From Pedobacter kyungheensis (lineage in GTDB: Bacteria > Bacteroidota > Bacteroidia > Sphingobacteriales > Sphingobacteriaceae), in contig NZ_JSYN01000004.1 of the NCBI RefSeq assembly GCF_000812965.1, positions 124,001-188,000 of the forward strand: a stretch of DNA of 64,000 bases. The letters run 5' to 3'. Below are positions 48,511 through 56,516 of this stretch, in pieces. Position numbers and translations under genes: made by a program. How positions within the stretch are numbered: the stretch's first letter is position 1; the number at the start of each line of letters is the position of its first letter. The notes under the pieces are model-generated. The model saw only the letters and a list, made by a program, of their open reading frames with translations, searched no databases and was not told where the DNA came from.

Positions 48511-49212
48511 ATGAGTAAAAACAACCTCGCCACCGTTGCAATCCCCGCATCGAGCATCGAATTTCTTAACCAGTTAAAAGCAAACAATACCAGAGATTGG
48601 TTTAATGCCCATAAAGATGAATTTGTAGCAGAGCAAACCCATATAGAAGAATTTGCTTCGGCACTTTTGGGCATCCTCAACTTAACCGACGTAATTGAAA
48701 CCCCAAGCGGGAAGAAAAGCCTGTACCGCATTTATCGCGATACCCGTTTCTCTAAAGATAAAACCCCATATAAATCGCATTGGAGCGGCAGCTTTAAGCG
48801 TGCAACCAAACAAAGAAGAGGAGGTTATTATTTTCATATCGAGAAAGGTAACAGTTTCGTAGCTGGTGGATTCTGGGCACCATCGCCGGCAGATATGAAA
48901 CTGATTAGAGAAGACATTGCTTTCGATGGAACGCCTCTAAGAAAAATTATAGGGAGCAAAGAATTTGTGGCCAATTTCGGTACATTAAAAGGCGAGCAGC
49001 TGGCTACAGCACCTAAAGGTTTTGCTAAAGATGACCCTGAAATTGATTTGCTACGATACAAACAGTTTCTGCTGGTACGTAAATTCGAGGATAAAGAAGT
49101 GCTCGATCCAGGCTTTCTACAACAAGCAGGAGAAACATTTGCAGCCATGCGACCGTTTTTTGATTACATGAGCGCGGTCCTAACGGGCGATGCCAATGGC
49201 GAAACGGATTAA
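48511..49212 (+). CDS. DUF2461 family protein
   Basis: A 233-residue soluble protein of the DUF2461/TIGR02453 family. Diagnostic segments are FLNQLKANNTRDWFNAHKDE (about 18-37), YRIYRDTRFSKDKTPYKSHW (about 72-91), GGYYFHIEKGNSFVAGGFW and FLLVRKFEDKEV. The family is widespread in bacteria and fungi with no established function. No signal peptide. It is a single-gene unit ahead of a TetR regulator on the same strand; a link is possible but unproven. Confidence 0.9.
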   Translation: MSKNNLATVAIPASSIEFLNQLKANNTRDWFNAHKDEFVAEQTHIEEFASALLGILNLTDVIETPSGKKSLYRIYRDTRFSKDKTPYKSHWSGSFKRATKQRRGGYYFHIEKGNSFVAGGFWAPSPADMKLIREDIAFDGTPLRKIIGSKEFVANFGTLKGEQLATAPKGFAKDDPEIDLLRYKQFLLVRKFEDKEVLDPGFLQQAGETFAAMRPFFDYMSAVLTGDANGETD

Positions 49213-49261
49213 TATTATAGCTTTATACATAATTTAAAAGTCTTTTTTTAGCCTGTTTTCT

Positions 49262-49306
49262 TTTAAATATACCAAATGGTTTAATTTTGAGATTTAAATC
49301 TACCAA
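49262..49306 (+). promoter_or_regulatory. direct repeats flanking a -7 box upstream of the TetR gene
   Basis: TTTAAATATACCAA (49262-49275) and TTTAAATCTACCAA (49293-49306) differ at one base and are 31 bases apart, about three helical turns. The -7 element TAATTTTG (49282-49289) lies between them. The second copy ends 2 bases before the ATG. This layout suits autoregulation by the TetR protein. Confidence 0.5.
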
Positions 49307-49308
49307 TC

Positions 49309-49890
49309 ATGAATAAAGCAGAGCGCACCAGAAGATTTATTATCGAAAAATCGGCCACCATTATCAATAAGAAGGGAATGGCCGCTACGTCGCTGAGCGA
49401 TATTATGGAAGCGACAAAATTAACCAAAGGAGGGATTTATGGTAATTTCGAAAACAAGGACGAAATTTGTAAAGAGTCTTTCTTCTATTTAACCACCTCG
49501 CTGGCCAATTCGCTGGATAGGGCTGTAGTCCAGGGTAGAACGGCCAAAGAAAAGCTCTTTAACCTGATTGAAGCCTATAAAAATATTAAAACTGAAGATG
49601 GAGGTTGCCCCTTGCTGAATTTTGGCACCGAAGCCGATGACACCAATGATAGCATAAAAGAATATGTAAAAAAAGGCATCCGTTCGGCTCAAAAACGGAT
49701 TTTTAACATTTTGAGCGATGGTATAGAAGATGGAGAATTAAGAGCCGATTTGAATGCCAAAAACTTCAGTGTTAAAACATTCGCGATGATTGAAGGTGCT
49801 ATTTTATGCAGCAAGGTGCTGGAAACCAATGAACAAATGAACATCATCATGGATAGTATCAAAAGCGACTTTGAATCGTATCTGGTTTAA
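49309..49890 (+). CDS. TetR/AcrR-family transcriptional regulator
   Basis: A 193-residue regulator. The helix-turn-helix (about 10-55) includes SATIINKKGMAATSLSDIM, TKLTKGGIYGNFENKDEI and a typical following helix. The C-terminal ligand domain has the TetR_C-like block GGCPLLNFGTEADDTNDSI (about 98-116), which resembles YcdC/TetR_C_13-type members (family match by pattern). The DNA just upstream carries the direct repeats described separately. No adjacent target other than its own gene is apparent. Confidence 0.88.
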   Translation: MNKAERTRRFIIEKSATIINKKGMAATSLSDIMEATKLTKGGIYGNFENKDEICKESFFYLTTSLANSLDRAVVQGRTAKEKLFNLIEAYKNIKTEDGGCPLLNFGTEADDTNDSIKEYVKKGIRSAQKRIFNILSDGIEDGELRADLNAKNFSVKTFAMIEGAILCSKVLETNEQMNIIMDSIKSDFESYLV

Positions 49891-49907
49891 ATCAATAACC
49901 AAAATAC

Positions 49908-50030
49908 AATGACTAATAAACTAATGACCAATAATCAAAATTCAATAATCAGGAGTAGCCGTTAGCTTATACTCGGGAACTTGACTACTGACCATTACGT
50001 ATTGACTAATGAACCAATGACTAATGAACC
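49908..50030. repeat. intergenic heptad-periodic repeats
   Basis: Two tracts: 49908-49935 (AATGACT, AATAAAC, TAATGAC, CAATAAT) and 49981-50030 (TTGACTA, CTGACCA, TTACGTA, TTGACTA, ATGAACC, AATGACT, AATGAAC). Words differ but the 7-nt period is kept. They fill the gap between the convergent TetR and coiled-coil genes. Confidence 0.75.
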
Positions 50031-50050
50031 AAAATTACAATTAAAGGCGC

Positions 50051-50905
50051 TTAAGCATCAATGTCTGCCAGCTTAATTTTATAAGTATTTTCGATTTTGT
50101 TAACACTTCGTTGGTTTTCAGTAGCGTATTGTCTTAAATGTTTCAGTTGTGTTTTCAGGTAGCCCGAGGCTAAATAAACTGAAGCCTTTTTACGGATTTT
50201 ATCGGCCAAAAAGATTTCGACCAGAATTAAAACGATCAGAAAAATAAAGTGTCCAGTTATTAATGAATGTGTAGGCTGGGTACTCAACAAACCAAAATTC
50301 TTAGTCAGGTAATCGAACAATAGCGGAATACCTAAAATGGGCAAAAGGGCAATTAAGTTTGCTTTTAGTTTTGTTTTTTGCTCTGCTGCGCGCAACTCAT
50401 CCAGTTTTTCTGCAATATTGGTTAAACCTTCTGTTTTGGGCTGGATACGTTGCTGGTTCAGCTTTTCCTGTTGTTTTCCGTATTCAATATCAATCTCGCG
50501 TACATGACTGATTAATGCAGCTTCGGCCTGGTTTAGTTTTTCCTGGTCGGCAACAATCAGTTCCTGCTCCGCAATCATTTTTTCCATAATCAGCAAGTCG
50601 TCGGGTATCCCCCTCGACATTTTTTGCTCAGCAGCGATAATCCGGTTATCCAGCAGTTTAAATTGCTTTTTTAATTCTGCCAACTCGCCGTCCCAATGCG
50701 TTTTCTTTAACTCATAATCGCTCTGTATGCGCATAGCCGAAGCCTTATGTTCAAACTTATTAAGGGCTTGCTCATTTAATTCAAAACGCTGGTATAACTG
50801 AATCAGCTTTGCAAAATTCTCATGAACTGACTTTTCCTGGTCAGCAAGTTGATCTTCAAACTGCAACAAATCTGCTTCGCAAAGCGGGGTTAAAGACATC
50901 GGCAT
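50051..50905 (-). CDS. coiled-coil membrane protein of unknown function
   Basis: A 284-residue protein that I do not recognise. Residues about 10-175 are predicted coiled coil, rich in E, K, Q and A (for example LNQAEAALISHVREIDIEY). Two hydrophobic helices follow (about 183-202, ANLIALLPILGIPLLFDYL, and 218-238, FIFLIVLILVEIFLA), then a basic C-terminal helix. A cytoplasmic N-terminal coiled coil anchored by a C-terminal hairpin is the likely topology. Monocistronic. The next start (MSLTPLCEA, codon 3) is equally plausible. Confidence 0.75.
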   Translation of the reverse strand: MPMSLTPLCEADLLQFEDQLADQEKSVHENFAKLIQLYQRFELNEQALNKFEHKASAMRIQSDYELKKTHWDGELAELKKQFKLLDNRIIAAEQKMSRGIPDDLLIMEKMIAEQELIVADQEKLNQAEAALISHVREIDIEYGKQQEKLNQQRIQPKTEGLTNIAEKLDELRAAEQKTKLKANLIALLPILGIPLLFDYLTKNFGLLSTQPTHSLITGHFIFLIVLILVEIFLADKIRKKASVYLASGYLKTQLKHLRQYATENQRSVNKIENTYKIKLADIDA

Positions 50906-51039
50906 ATTGCCGTTAAAATTATAAAAATTATGCCATTAGTAGCCACTCAAATCACGATAGTGTAAGTTTTAGTTGTAAATATTTAAAAGTAACTGTATGC
51001 TAGTGGTTTACTTTTAGTGATTGTGGTTTATCTAGAAAA

Positions 51040-51243
51040 TTAATGGCCGGTTGGGCGGGTAACCACAACATTTCTTCCGAGTGTTTTAAAACGGTCAGCA
51101 TTGGCCTGCACCACGGTGATGGTAATATGGCCGGTTTTACTGGTGTTAATATCTCTAACGGTACCAGATTTTCCTTTATGCGTGCCACCGATTACTAAAC
51201 ATTGGTCGCCGTCTTTTAATATAGTTGGGTCTTGATTATCCAT
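51040..51243 (-). CDS. small KOW-motif protein
   Basis: A 67-residue protein that is essentially one KOW motif: LKDGDQCLVIGGTHKGKSGTV (about 9-29), like the RNA-binding start of ribosomal protein L24 and NusG C-terminal domains. The remainder is a short beta segment ending TRPTGH. It is far too short to be L24 (rplX), and no ribosomal genes are nearby. Such stand-alone KOW proteins may bind RNA or a protein partner; the role is unknown. Confidence 0.75.
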   Translation of the reverse strand: MDNQDPTILKDGDQCLVIGGTHKGKSGTVRDINTSKTGHITITVVQANADRFKTLGRNVVVTRPTGH

Positions 51244-51367
51244 AGCTGATATGATAACTCTTTTATGAATTTCTGCTTTACTAATGTAGGTAATTAAAAA
51301 TAACGAACAGTTAAATCAGCTAAAAATCGTCAAAAACAGCGATTTTGTTAAATCTCTAAATATTTTA

Positions 51368-51398
51368 TTTGATAAGTATAAATTTAAATTTAGATTTG
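51368..51398 (+). promoter_or_regulatory. consensus Bacteroidota promoter of the TonB-receptor gene
   Basis: TTTG (51368-51371), exactly 19 bases, then TAGATTTG (51391-51398), an exact fit to the TTTG-N19-TAnnTTTG consensus. Transcription would begin near 51405, 25 bases before the ATG. Confidence 0.75.
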
Positions 51399-51404
51399 TC
51401 TAAA
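51389..51404 (+). promoter_or_regulatory. palindromic operator over the -7 box
   Basis: TTTAGA-TTTG-TCTAAA: perfect six-base arms centred on the -7 element TAGATTTG. A further AAATTTAGAT (51409-51418 region) repeats the half site. Its form (TTTAG-N6-CTAAA) resembles DtxR/MntR-type metal-regulator sites, but the regulator is not in this window. Confidence 0.55.
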
Positions 51405-51429
51405 ATTAAATTTAGATAAACTTCAATTA

Positions 51430-53886
51430 ATGAAAACTCTTTTACTCCTTAGCGCTTTCCTCTTTATTAGCTTCATTTCCAAAGGCCAGCAAACTGTATT
51501 GCAAGGCCTGGTGACTTCCCAAAATACCCCAACCGAAAATATTACTGTCAAAATTTTAAATTTAAATAAGTCGACCAAATCAAATCAATCTGGTGCGTAC
51601 CATTTTACTAATGTGCCTTCGGGTAGTTACGATATTTTGTTCTCTGGTGTGGGCCATCAGAACAAAAAGATTAAAATTACGGTGAACAACGATACCACTT
51701 TTCTAAATGTAGATCTGATTTCGATGGAAGCTAATTTAAAGGATGTGGTGATTACCGGGGTAAACCGGGCAACTGAGTTGCGCAAAAGTCCGGTACCTAT
51801 TGCCGTACTCTCAAAAAAATCGATGGATCAGAACGTAAACACCAATCTGATCGAAGCCATTGTAAAAGGGGTGCCTGGGGTTACTGCGGTTACTACCGGG
51901 CCAAATGTTTCCAAGCCATTTATTCGTGGTTTGGGCTATAACCGGGTTTTAACGTTATATGATGGTTTGCGACAGGAGGGTCAACAGTGGGGCGATGAAC
52001 ATGGTATTGAGGTTGATGAGTACGGAATTGCAAGAGCTGAAGTGGTAAAAGGTCCGGCAAGTTTAACTTACGGATCAGATGCATTGGCAGGTGTAATTAA
52101 TATGATCCCCTACAGCCCCAATTTTGAAAATGGCAAGTTAAAAGGTGATTTTATCACTAATTACCAGACCAACAATGGCATGATAGGTGCCTCGCTGGGT
52201 TTGGCTTACATCAAAAACGATTGGAAATTTACCATCAGGGGAACCGGAAAAACCGCGCATAATTACGAAAATAAGATAGACGGACTGGTTTACGGCACTG
52301 CTTTCAGGGAATATAATTTTTCGGCTTCTGCAAGGGTAGATAAACACTGGGGTTATTCGAAAACCGCTGTAACCTATTACGATAATTTAATGGAAATACC
52401 CGACGGAAGCAGGGATTCGCTTTCGCGTAAATTTACACGCCAGGTGCTCGATGATGGCGACGATATCAAAAACAGACCGATTGTACCAGAAAACGAACTG
52501 AATACCTACCGAATTAATCCTTTGCATCAGCACATTCAGCATTACCGCTTTTACAATACCAGTCAGTTTAAATTTGGTAACAGCGATTTGAATGTATTGC
52601 TAGGTGGCCAGCAAAGCGTACGCCGCGAATACAACCACCCAACAGTACCTCAGCAAGCTGGTCTTTATGTGGTGCTCAACACTTTTAATTACGACCTGAA
52701 GTACAATCTCCCTGATTTCTCGGGAATTGAAAGTACCATTGGGCTAAATGGTATGTATCAGGCCAACAGGAGCAAGGAGGCAACCGATTTTCCTATTCCG
52801 GATTACGATCTCTTTGATATTGGTGCTTTTTATTTTGCAAAGAAAACATTTGGCCAGGTAGATATTTCGGGCGGGATCAGACTCGATAGAAGGAACATTA
52901 AATGGGATGATTTTTATGTAGGTACAAATGCACAAACCGGTTTCGGACAACAGGTGAATGCATCTACCCCCGGCGGAAACCTGCAATTCCCATCATTCAG
53001 CAAGAATTATTATGGTGTATCGGGTAGTTTGGGCTTAACTTATAACATTTCAGAAAAATTATTAATCAAAGCCAATATTGCGCGAGGTTATCGTGCACCA
53101 AACATTACCGAAATCGGTTCGAATGGATTGGACCCGGGGGCGCACATTGTGTATTTGGGAAATAGGACTTTTAAACCCGAATTTAACCTGCAGGAAGATA
53201 TTGGCTTAATTGCTTACCTAAAGGATGCCGATATCAGTTTGGAGTTGTTTAACAACAATATCCAGAATTACATTTACCAATCGCGTTTAACCGATGCAAA
53301 TGGTAATCCGGTGGTTATTGTGCCGGGTAATTTAACTTATCAGTACCAGCAATCAAAAGCGAGGTTGTATGGTGCTGAACTGACGGTTAATTTGCACCCA
53401 ACCGCCATTAAGTGGCTCAGTTTTAACAATAGCATGGCTTATGTGGTGGGTTTAAACCAAAACAAAGAACTTTTGGCTAAACATGGCGATCAGGCCAGAT
53501 ACCTGCCATTTATTCCGCCTTTGCAAATCAGATCAGAGCTTAAGGCGACAGCTCAACAGGCCATTGGCTTTTTAAGTAAACCTTATGTTAAAGTTGATGC
53601 GGCTATTTTTGCTAACCAGCATAAGTTTTATGGTTTAGACGATACCGAAACTTTTACCAAAGGTTATACACTGCTGAACGCAGGTATCGGATCGACGATT
53701 GCAAGCAGAAAGGATAAAGTTCTGTTTGATGTTTTTATTCAGGTTGATAATATTTTTAATACCGCTTACCAGTCTAATTTAAACCGTTTAAAGTATTTCG
53801 AATATTACGCCGCTTCGCCAAATGGCCGATCGGGCATATACAATATGGGCAGGAACATGAGTTTTAAAGTTATTATACCGATCTAG
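51430..53886 (+). CDS. TonB-dependent receptor
   Basis: An 818-residue outer-membrane receptor. The signal peptide (about 1-20, SFISKGQ) leads to a carboxypeptidase-regulatory-like domain (about 22-95) and a TonB-box-like stretch LKDVVITGVNRATELR. The plug (about 105-235) contains IEAIVKGVPGVTAV, FIRGLGYNRVLTLYDGLRQ and VEVVKGPASLTYGSDALAG-like wording. A 22-strand barrel with typical final strand NMGRNMSFKVII follows. The plug wording is of the classic siderophore/metal-receptor kind rather than SusC. The metal-box-like palindrome over its promoter suggests metal or siderophore uptake (inference). Confidence 0.92.
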   Translation: MKTLLLLSAFLFISFISKGQQTVLQGLVTSQNTPTENITVKILNLNKSTKSNQSGAYHFTNVPSGSYDILFSGVGHQNKKIKITVNNDTTFLNVDLISMEANLKDVVITGVNRATELRKSPVPIAVLSKKSMDQNVNTNLIEAIVKGVPGVTAVTTGPNVSKPFIRGLGYNRVLTLYDGLRQEGQQWGDEHGIEVDEYGIARAEVVKGPASLTYGSDALAGVINMIPYSPNFENGKLKGDFITNYQTNNGMIGASLGLAYIKNDWKFTIRGTGKTAHNYENKIDGLVYGTAFREYNFSASARVDKHWGYSKTAVTYYDNLMEIPDGSRDSLSRKFTRQVLDDGDDIKNRPIVPENELNTYRINPLHQHIQHYRFYNTSQFKFGNSDLNVLLGGQQSVRREYNHPTVPQQAGLYVVLNTFNYDLKYNLPDFSGIESTIGLNGMYQANRSKEATDFPIPDYDLFDIGAFYFAKKTFGQVDISGGIRLDRRNIKWDDFYVGTNAQTGFGQQVNASTPGGNLQFPSFSKNYYGVSGSLGLTYNISEKLLIKANIARGYRAPNITEIGSNGLDPGAHIVYLGNRTFKPEFNLQEDIGLIAYLKDADISLELFNNNIQNYIYQSRLTDANGNPVVIVPGNLTYQYQQSKARLYGAELTVNLHPTAIKWLSFNNSMAYVVGLNQNKELLAKHGDQARYLPFIPPLQIRSELKATAQQAIGFLSKPYVKVDAAIFANQHKFYGLDDTETFTKGYTLLNAGIGSTIASRKDKVLFDVFIQVDNIFNTAYQSNLNRLKYFEYYAASPNGRSGIYNMGRNMSFKVIIPI

Positions 53887-53925
53887 GATGGAAGAGGTAA
53901 GATGGGGTAGGGAAAAGGGATAATG

Positions 53926-53953
53926 TGAACTGAAAATTGCCAACTGAGAACTT
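53926..53953. repeat. intergenic heptad-periodic repeat
   Basis: TGAACTG, AAAATTG, CCAACTG and AGAACTT occur in register with a 7-nt period after the receptor gene; the preceding bases (AGGATGG, AAGAGGT, AAGATGG) show the same period. Confidence 0.65.
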
Positions 53954-54083
53954 CATTCTATTTTTTATTATTACATCTTCCATAGTGTTCAGTGTTTCTT
54001 TAGGGAGTGGGAGGTATTTATATCTTCCATTTTCTTTTTGTTGGATTTCTGATTAAACCTTTTCTCTGGTAACCGTTCCATCT

Positions 54084-54140
<57 letters not shown>

Positions 54141-54163
54141 GTTTTACCTATTTTTACATCATC

Positions 54164-54604
54164 ATGGAAGCATCTTTAAGCGAACAACGATTAAATTTTT
54201 TAAGACAATCAATCGGTAAGGTCATTACGGCATCGCCCTCTAATTTTATGAACTGGCTGGCACCTGTTTTAGTTAAAGCAGAGCATGGCATTTTGGTTTG
54301 TCAGTACACCGTGCGTAAAGAAATGACCAATCCTTATCAGATTTTACACGGTGGCGTAACTGCCGGCATCATCGACGATTTAATTGGTGCCACAGTTTTT
54401 ACCATGGGTTTGAATGACAGGTTCACTACAGTAAATAACTACATTGATTATTTTGCAACTGCAAGCGAAGGAGATGAAATCATTGCAGAAACCGCTATTG
54501 TAAAGCGAGGACGGACTATATTAAATTTGCAATGTGAGGTATTTTTACCTTCAAAAAAGCGTTTAATAGCTAAAGGCTATTCGAATATGTTAAACATAGG
54601 TTAA
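54164..54604 (+). CDS. PaaI-family hotdog thioesterase
   Basis: A 146-residue acyl-CoA-thioesterase-like hotdog protein. The core motif is ILHGGVTAGIIDDLIGATVF (about 62-81) with the HGG and acidic residue used in PaaI/YbgC-like enzymes, then NNYIDYFATASEGDEIIAE. I take the ATG at 54164 (MEASLSEQRL); frames open upstream only because the TATGGAC repeat has no stops, and would add MDYGLWT repeats not seen in the family. The repeat directly upstream may influence expression. It may hydrolyse a phenylacetyl-CoA-like or other thioester; the substrate is unknown. Confidence 0.87.
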   Translation: MEASLSEQRLNFLRQSIGKVITASPSNFMNWLAPVLVKAEHGILVCQYTVRKEMTNPYQILHGGVTAGIIDDLIGATVFTMGLNDRFTTVNNYIDYFATASEGDEIIAETAIVKRGRTILNLQCEVFLPSKKRLIAKGYSNMLNIG

Positions 54605-54704
54605 GCCTGCTTTAACGGTTGTAAAGAAAATTATTAATTCCTTAAAATTAACAAAACATTCTCGTTAACAAAGTGTTATAAATTAACCAAAAATATAATG
54701 AGCC

Positions 54705-54947
54705 ATGTTAGAAAATTATTCAACCCTGCAATTCATTGTTAGAGGCAAAATTTTTAAAGGATTTTGCATGCGTATTCAAGATGATTTTCATGAAACTTAT
54801 GCCGTGATTTTAGATGGCTATCACTCTTTTTGTATCTGGTTAGATAACAAGAGCGAGAAATGGCATGCATCTAAAAATGTAGCTATAGATCCTGACGCCA
54901 TTGATGAGATTATCAGCAGAATTTCTTTGCCTGCCGCTGTTTCTTAA
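54705..54947 (+). CDS. small hypothetical protein
   Basis: An 80-residue soluble protein that I do not recognise; beta-rich at first (FIVRGKIFKGFCMRI, AVILDGYHSFCIWL), then a helical C terminus (DAIDEIISRISL). There is no signal peptide or membrane span. It has its own 100-base upstream spacer and a strong hairpin terminator 22 bases after its stop, and so looks like a real monocistronic gene. Confidence 0.65.
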   Translation: MLENYSTLQFIVRGKIFKGFCMRIQDDFHETYAVILDGYHSFCIWLDNKSEKWHASKNVAIDPDAIDEIISRISLPAAVS

Positions 54948-54968
54948 GCTTTCATAATAATACCTATA

Positions 54969-55007
54969 AAAAAATCCTTGTACGGTATAACCGGACAAGG
55001 ATTTTTT
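54969..55007. terminator. bidirectional intrinsic terminator
   Basis: AAAAAATCCTTGT and ACAAGGATTTTTT pair perfectly, with an inner CGGT-ATA-ACCG stem. A on one side and T on the other give a T-run for both strands, serving the 80-residue gene and the convergent SpmA/SpmB-type gene. Confidence 0.88.
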
Positions 55008-55017
55008 ATGCATCTAT

Positions 55018-56298
55018 TTATTTCAGCGTTGGCCAAAACAGGTAGGCCATCGTTATGGCTGTAATTACACCTATTAAATCGGCCAGCAACATCGACCCAA
55101 TAGCATAACGGGTATTTCTGATACTCACCGAACCAAAATAAACGGCTACTACATAAAAAGTGGTGTCGGATGCTCCCTGAAACACACCCGATAACCTGCT
55201 GGCGAAAGAATCAGGTCCGTTGGTAATCATGGTACTTACCATCATACCCCTGGCAGCGCCACCGCTCAAAGGTCTGATCAAAGCGGTTGGTAGCGCATCA
55301 ACAAATCGGGTATCTGCACCGAAAAACAAGAAAACATGTTTAATGCCATTCATTACTACATCAAAGGTTCCGCTGGTTCTAAGCATACAAACAGCTACTA
55401 GGATACCTACCAGATAAGGAATAATTTTAATAGCGGTTTCAAAGCCTCCTTTGGCACCGGCTACAAAAGCATCAAATATGTCGATCTTTTTATAAAGTGC
55501 ACCCAATACAATAAGTAGGAAAATCAATAAGATCAATCCACCACTTAACAGGCCCGAGAAAGAAGTAACACCCGCTGCATTTAAACCACTCACATACCAT
55601 ACAATAGCCGCAATAACAATAGAAATGCCTAATACCCAGGTTAATATTGCAGGTTGCAACAGATTGATTTTCTGTTTAAAAGAAACGATTAACATGGCGG
55701 CCATGGTACCCACAAAGGTCACAATCATACAGGGAATAAATATATCAGTAGGATCGGAGGCGTTTTGAGTCGACCGGATGGCAATTACACTGACCGGAAT
55801 TAAACATAAACCAGCAGCGTGCAGGCACAAGAACATAATTTGTGGGTTACTGGCCACATTTTTATTGGGATTTAACTCTTGCAGGCTTTCCATTGCTTTT
55901 ATACCAAATGGGGTAGCGGCATTGTCCAATCCCAATAAATTGGCAGAGAAATTCATAATCATGTGGCCCATCGCTGGATGCCCTTTGGGTACTTCAGGAA
56001 AAAGTTTAGAAAAGAATGGGCTAATGATTTTAGACAATAAGCGGATTCCTCCGGCTTTTTCGGCAATGCTCATAAAGCCCATAAATAAAGCCAGCGTTCC
56101 AACTAATTCAATACAGAGTTTAACGGCAATTGAACAGGTTTCGATAATACCATCCAGCTTTAAAGGATTTAAGGGATCGGATGATTTACCAATCACCATC
56201 CAGTTAAAAATGTCGCTTTGCCCAAAGAAAATGCATTTAACACCAGCTACAACGATAGCTACGATAATAAATGCCGACCAAATCCTGCTTAATGCCAT
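55018..56298 (-). CDS. nucleoside-recognition membrane protein, SpmA-SpmB-type fusion
   Basis: A 426-residue integral membrane protein of about ten helices, made of two Gate/nucleoside-recognition domains. The first (about 1-200) resembles SpmA (NFSANLLGLDNAATPFGIKAM). The second (about 250-426) resembles SpmB (AKGGFETAIKIIPYLVGIL, GAARGMMVSTM, GASDTTFYVVAVYFGSV). Firmicutes encode these as two proteins needed for spore dehydration; the joined form is common in non-sporulating Bacteroidota, where its substrate is unknown. Convergent with the 80-residue gene. Confidence 0.88.
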   Translation of the reverse strand: MALSRIWSAFIIVAIVVAGVKCIFFGQSDIFNWMVIGKSSDPLNPLKLDGIIETCSIAVKLCIELVGTLALFMGFMSIAEKAGGIRLLSKIISPFFSKLFPEVPKGHPAMGHMIMNFSANLLGLDNAATPFGIKAMESLQELNPNKNVASNPQIMFLCLHAAGLCLIPVSVIAIRSTQNASDPTDIFIPCMIVTFVGTMAAMLIVSFKQKINLLQPAILTWVLGISIVIAAIVWYVSGLNAAGVTSFSGLLSGGLILLIFLLIVLGALYKKIDIFDAFVAGAKGGFETAIKIIPYLVGILVAVCMLRTSGTFDVVMNGIKHVFLFFGADTRFVDALPTALIRPLSGGAARGMMVSTMITNGPDSFASRLSGVFQGASDTTFYVVAVYFGSVSIRNTRYAIGSMLLADLIGVITAITMAYLFWPTLK

Positions 56299-56401
56299 TA
56301 CGTATGTTTAGTTTTTGTTGCGTGAAAATAGCTTTTTTAACTCATAGTGCAAAGCTGGAGTAAGATGGTTTATGCTTTAATGGCCGATAGTTGATAGCAC
56401 T

Positions 56402-56436
56402 TCAGACTATGAACCAATAACTATGTACTATTAACC
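56402..56436. repeat. intergenic heptad-periodic repeat
   Basis: TCAGACT, ATGAACC, AATAACT, ATGTACT and ATTAACC are in register with period seven. GATAGTT, GATAGCA precedes them (from 56386) in another phase. Confidence 0.7.
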
Positions 56437-56442
56437 AAAAAA

Positions 56443-56479
56443 GCCCATAACTAATAGTGCTTTACTATTAACTATGGGC
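56443..56479 (-). terminator. hairpin between the S9 peptidase and SpmA/SpmB-type genes
   Basis: GCCCATAACTAATAGT pairs with ACTATTAACTATGGGC with two mismatches. A-rich DNA precedes and ATTT follows. On the minus strand, it lies downstream of nothing and upstream of the S9 peptidase stop, so its orientation is uncertain; it could be a promoter-region hairpin or the end of a transcript from the right. Confidence 0.45.
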
Positions 56480-56486
56480 ATTTAAC

Positions 56487-56514
56487 TTCGGATCTCGACC
56501 TCCGTCTTCTGACT
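56487..56514. repeat. intergenic heptad-periodic repeat beside the S9 peptidase stop
   Basis: TTCGGAT, CTCGACC, TCCGTCT and TCTGACT are in register. Their reverse complements (AGTCAGA, AGACGGA, GGTCGAG) resemble the words of the tract at 59478-59512 on the other side of the gene. Confidence 0.65.
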
Positions 56515-56516
56515 AT

